From: Paraburkholderia tropica
Lineage (GTDB): Bacteria; Pseudomonadota; Gammaproteobacteria; Burkholderiales; Burkholderiaceae
Length of the DNA stretch: 64,000 nt
NCBI RefSeq assembly: GCF_900109265.1
Contig: NZ_FNZM01000004.1
Location: forward strand, 248,001 to 312,000
Reading direction: 5' to 3'
Shown: in pieces, positions 63,945 to 64,000 of the stretch
Layout: every line of letters starts with the position of its first letter
Position numbering within the stretch: position 1 is the stretch's first letter
The notes under the pieces: generated by a model
Database searches by the model: none
What the model was told of the DNA's origin: nothing
The model's input: only the letters and a program-made list of their open reading frames with translations
Program-made: the position numbers and the translations under genes

Positions 63945-64000
63945 GTTACTCTCCCGGTTTTCTTGCACTGTGGATAAACGAAGGCTAATGCTTTTCGATG

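Noticed and set aside
1..64000. CRISPR arrays, tRNA or rRNA genes, insertion sequences, phage or integrase genes
   Set aside because: No regularly spaced repeats, cloverleaf-like sequence, transposase motif or terminal inverted repeats were found by eye.

Overview
The window is GC-rich, with strong codon-position bias and long antisense open frames. Its gene content points to a member of the Burkholderiaceae, most likely Paraburkholderia or Caballeronia: an aerobic benzoyl-CoA (box) cluster, a GbpR-like LysR regulator beside rhamnose genes, and many LysR regulators. The genus is inferred, because there is no rRNA or other marker. The window reads as ordinary chromosome or chromid. I see no insertion sequence, integrase, phage gene, CRISPR array, tRNA or rRNA.

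Layout. 0-2.8 kb: ketopantoate reductase, a Tat-exported major royal jelly-like protein and a PaaI-type thioesterase. 3.0-11.4 kb: the box pathway for aerobic benzoate degradation (boxA, boxB, boxC, the regulator boxR, divergent benzoate-CoA ligase, alpha/beta hydrolase). The semialdehyde dehydrogenase BoxD is not in the window. 11.7-15.5 kb: an alpha-hydroxyketone quorum-sensing system (six-helix sensor kinase, LqsR-like response regulator, convergent CqsA-type synthase), followed by a diguanylate cyclase. 17.8-21.6 kb: small proteins, a single-domain response regulator and a Tat-type phospholipase C. 21.7-26.6 kb: a TetR regulator, an Rrf2 regulator, a type II NADH dehydrogenase, and a divergent MFS/SDR pair that shares a 19-bp promoter element with the TetR gene. 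26.6-33.5 kb: a porin and a cluster for CoA-dependent breakdown of an unidentified carboxylic acid (DUF35 protein, atypical thiolase, MHS transporter, acyl-CoA ligase, divergent LysR).

33.5-41 kb: a four-gene stress-type operon ending in a DUF1328 membrane peptide, a secreted Gly-rich protein, an esterase, a small unknown gene under a near-consensus LexA box, a sugar-efflux MFS, a glycine-zipper protein and a chemoreceptor. 41.4-53.8 kb: a complete non-phosphorylative L-rhamnose pathway. It comprises an ABC importer, mutarotase, lactonase, GbpR-type LysR, rhamnose dehydrogenase, rhamnonate dehydratase, MFS transporter, a second SDR and a FAH-family hydrolase, and should yield pyruvate plus L-lactate. 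54.1-57.5 kb: NADP-malic enzyme with a divergent LysR gene across a clean T-N11-A dyad; this would convert malate to the pyruvate pool. 57.8-60.7 kb: SnoaL-like protein, GNAT acetyltransferase, and a LysE exporter with divergent LysR. 60.7-63.9 kb: a DsrE-like protein, an exported transglutaminase-like protein and a TusA-MetE fusion protein, apparently one transcription unit.

The most unusual items are the TusA-MetE/DsrE/transglutaminase unit, the SOS-box gene of unknown function, the quorum-sensing system with a dyad shared by both its promoters, and the three-site TetR element. All functions are read from sequence motifs and family knowledge; no database search was run.
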